Source of the DNA: a virus
DNA: 22,528 nucleotides
Reading direction: 5' to 3' (one strand)
Virus record (IMG/VR): IMGVR_UViG_3300009474_000704
Coordinates: 1 to 22,528 of that record
The notes under the pieces are model-generated. The model was not told the DNA's origin, ran no database searches, and was given only the letters and a program-made list of their open reading frames with translations. The translations under genes and the position numbers were made by a program. Positions 21,182 to 22,528 of the stretch are shown here, piece by piece (position 1 is the first letter of the stretch; each line of letters starts with the position of its first letter).

Positions 21182-22528
21182 TCACAAATCGAGTTCCGCG
21201 GCCTTGGCCCGCAAACGGTCCGACGCCCTTTTGGTGACCTCGGATCGAGTGACGTTCAAATACGTCATGAGGGACGATTCGGATTCGTGGCCCGTCAACG
21301 ACATCAACTCCCCAAGGGACATGATGTCCATGTTGTACACGTTGGTCGCAAACGTTCGGCGGCCTGTGTGGTTGCTCACCATTTCCCAAAGGTGTTTCCG
21401 TTCAACGCCTTTGGACTGGACACGCGTGGATGGGTTTTCGATGACGCGGTCCAACCCCGCCGCCTGACAAACCTGTTTCAGCACGGTGTTCATTTTTTGG
21501 ATGTTGGGCAACTTGGGCATGTTGCCACCATGACGGTTGACAATTCGTTTGACTGGGTCCAACAACGGGACCGTCACTTTGGAATTGGTTTTGGCTTGGA
21601 CGAACTCCAACTCGTCGGGACACGTCCCGCCGTTTTCCTTGTAACGGATGGCGATGAGGTCGCGGAATTGTTGGAGGTCCGAAACACGGGCCGCGGTCCA
21701 ACAGGAAATCACAAACCAATCGCGCACCGTTTCCCATGAGGTTCGTTCCACGCCATTGTTGTGGACCTTTTTGGGGATTTCAAACGTTTCCAATTGCTTG
21801 ACCTCATCCAATGTGAGGTGGGGTTTGGTGACCTTGATTTCGCGCGGTTTGAACGCGTCGGATTCCCATTTTCGGTTGTCATGGACCTCACGTTGAAACG
21901 CGTTTTTCATCCACGTTTTCAGGACGGCCAAATCTTTGGCGATGGTGTTGATTCCAACGCCTTTGATTCCCGCGGCTTTGTCACCCTCCGAACGGAATTT
22001 GGTGTATTTGCCCACGAACACATCGTTGAGTTCATCGAAACGGATGGGCCGACCCCACACCCGTTTTGAGAAACGGTCCAACACCTTTTGGACGGTGCGG
22101 TACTTCTGAACGGTGCGGGGATCAATGGCGAACCCCTTTTGGTTCATGCGCTCACCCCGTTCGGTTTCTTTGATGAACTCATCGACCCATTGGTTGAAGG
22201 TCAACACCTTTTCGGCGACCCCCTGTTTGCCGTCCCTCATGCGCTTGACCCCTTCGCGCATCGCCTCGACACTCAATTCCACCCCGTCGTTGACCACCAA
22301 TTGGTTGTGGAGGTTGATGATGGCTTGGACGGAATTGTCCAATTCGCTTTGGAGGGCGATGAGGTTTTTGGATGTCCCCGTTTTGATGCGTTGGTTGGCT
22401 TTGTCCCACGCCTTTGTCGGCACGGTGACACCCGTTCCCGTTTTCAATCGGCGTCCATTGATGAACGCGATGAGTTGGACCACCGTTTCGTCGGTGTTCG
22501 GACGGGCCAATGTGAGGTTGAATTTCAT
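21182..22528 (-). CDS. int: Tyrosine recombinase integrase (Bacteroidota type)
   Basis: A 448-residue integrase. The N-terminal arm-binding domain opens MKFNLTLARPNTDETVVQLIAFINGRRLKTGTGVTVPTKAWD, typical of Bacteroidota phage and transposon integrases. A SAM-like core-binding domain follows (~105-215). The catalytic domain has Arg281 (TAARVSDL), Lys313 (VQAKTNSK), the His387-x-x-Arg390 box (NHTGRRTFAT), His414 (LTGHESESSLMTYL) and the nucleophile Tyr423. It inserts the phage DNA at an attachment site. Its ATG is the very last three bases of the window, so upstream starts and attP cannot be judged. It converges with the early operon. Confidence 0.96.
   Translation of the reverse strand: MKFNLTLARPNTDETVVQLIAFINGRRLKTGTGVTVPTKAWDKANQRIKTGTSKNLIALQSELDNSVQAIINLHNQLVVNDGVELSVEAMREGVKRMRDGKQGVAEKVLTFNQWVDEFIKETERGERMNQKGFAIDPRTVQKYRTVQKVLDRFSKRVWGRPIRFDELNDVFVGKYTKFRSEGDKAAGIKGVGINTIAKDLAVLKTWMKNAFQREVHDNRKWESDAFKPREIKVTKPHLTLDEVKQLETFEIPKKVHNNGVERTSWETVRDWFVISCWTAARVSDLQQFRDLIAIRYKENGGTCPDELEFVQAKTNSKVTVPLLDPVKRIVNRHGGNMPKLPNIQKMNTVLKQVCQAAGLDRVIENPSTRVQSKGVERKHLWEMVSNHTGRRTFATNVYNMDIMSLGELMSLTGHESESSLMTYLNVTRSEVTKRASDRLRAKAAELDL

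Noticed and set aside
21178-21184. Attachment site (attP) between the early operon and integrase
   Set aside because: Only one base separates the two stop codons. An attP would more likely lie upstream of int, beyond the right edge.
1-22528. tRNA genes, CRISPR arrays, insertion sequences, lysis genes
   Set aside because: No cloverleaf with CCA-end pattern, no regular spacer repeats, no transposase, no holin or endolysin-like protein was recognised. Lysis genes may lie outside the window.

Overview
This window reads as most of a temperate, long-tailed (siphovirus-type, HK97-like) phage or prophage. The likely host is a member of the Bacteroidota or a close relative. Three things point there: a Bacteroidota-style tyrosine integrase, start codons preceded by A-rich leaders without recognisable Shine-Dalgarno sequences, and a promoter (TTG-N20-TACATTTG) that fits the Bacteroidota -33/-7 consensus (TTTG ... 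TAnnTTTG). No host genes, tRNAs, rRNAs, CRISPR arrays or insertion sequences were recognised.

Layout. Positions 1-11430 and 12666-15824 carry the virion genes, all on the minus strand, so transcription order runs from high to low coordinates: HNH endonuclease, small unknown, terminase small and large subunits, an 82-residue unknown, [a three-gene insert on the plus strand, 11541-12669], portal, prohead protease, major capsid protein, terminator, head-tail connector, head-tail adaptor, gp10-like protein, tail-completion protein, Cys-cluster protein, major tail protein, tail assembly chaperones G and G-T (joined by a -1 ribosomal frameshift), tape measure protein, and a tail-tip protein that runs off the left edge. 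Most neighbouring genes overlap by 1-8 bases. Positions 15825-16059 are non-coding, with repeats and a strong hairpin just upstream of HNH-terminase, a plausible packaging or regulatory site. Positions 16060-17397 (minus) encode a 445-residue protein with a helix-turn-helix-like segment, whose promoter carries an inverted repeat in its spacer. Diverging from it, 17635-21180 (plus) is the early operon: excisionase-like HTH protein, unknown, DnaA-domain-IV-like protein, small protein with an SSB-type acidic tip, DnaB/RecA-fold ATPase, coiled-coil protein, a possible recombination protein, and a small acidic protein. A convergent integrase (21182-22528) closes the window.

How it fits together. 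The divergent 17398-17634 region probably holds the early/lysogeny switch. The early operon supplies replication and recombination functions. HNH, terS and terL package DNA into a portal/protease/MCP head, and the remaining minus-strand genes build the tail. A near-identical 19-nt, partly palindromic element lies exactly 33 nt before the start codons of the portal gene and of the Cys-cluster/major-tail gene. I read it as a phage-specific late promoter or activator site marking the start of the head and tail modules.

Most interesting: (i) the plus-strand moron cassette (secreted 4-Cys protein, TM2-like membrane protein, lipoprotein) inserted between the terminase and portal transcription units, a candidate superinfection-exclusion or envelope-modifying system; (ii) the duplicated late-promoter element; (iii) a G GGA AAC slippery site with a downstream 7-bp stem in the tail chaperone gene; (iv) the autoregulation-type operator; and (v) a DnaA DNA-binding domain without an ATPase inside a minimal replication operon. 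Lysis genes and a classical CI-type repressor were not found and may lie outside the window.
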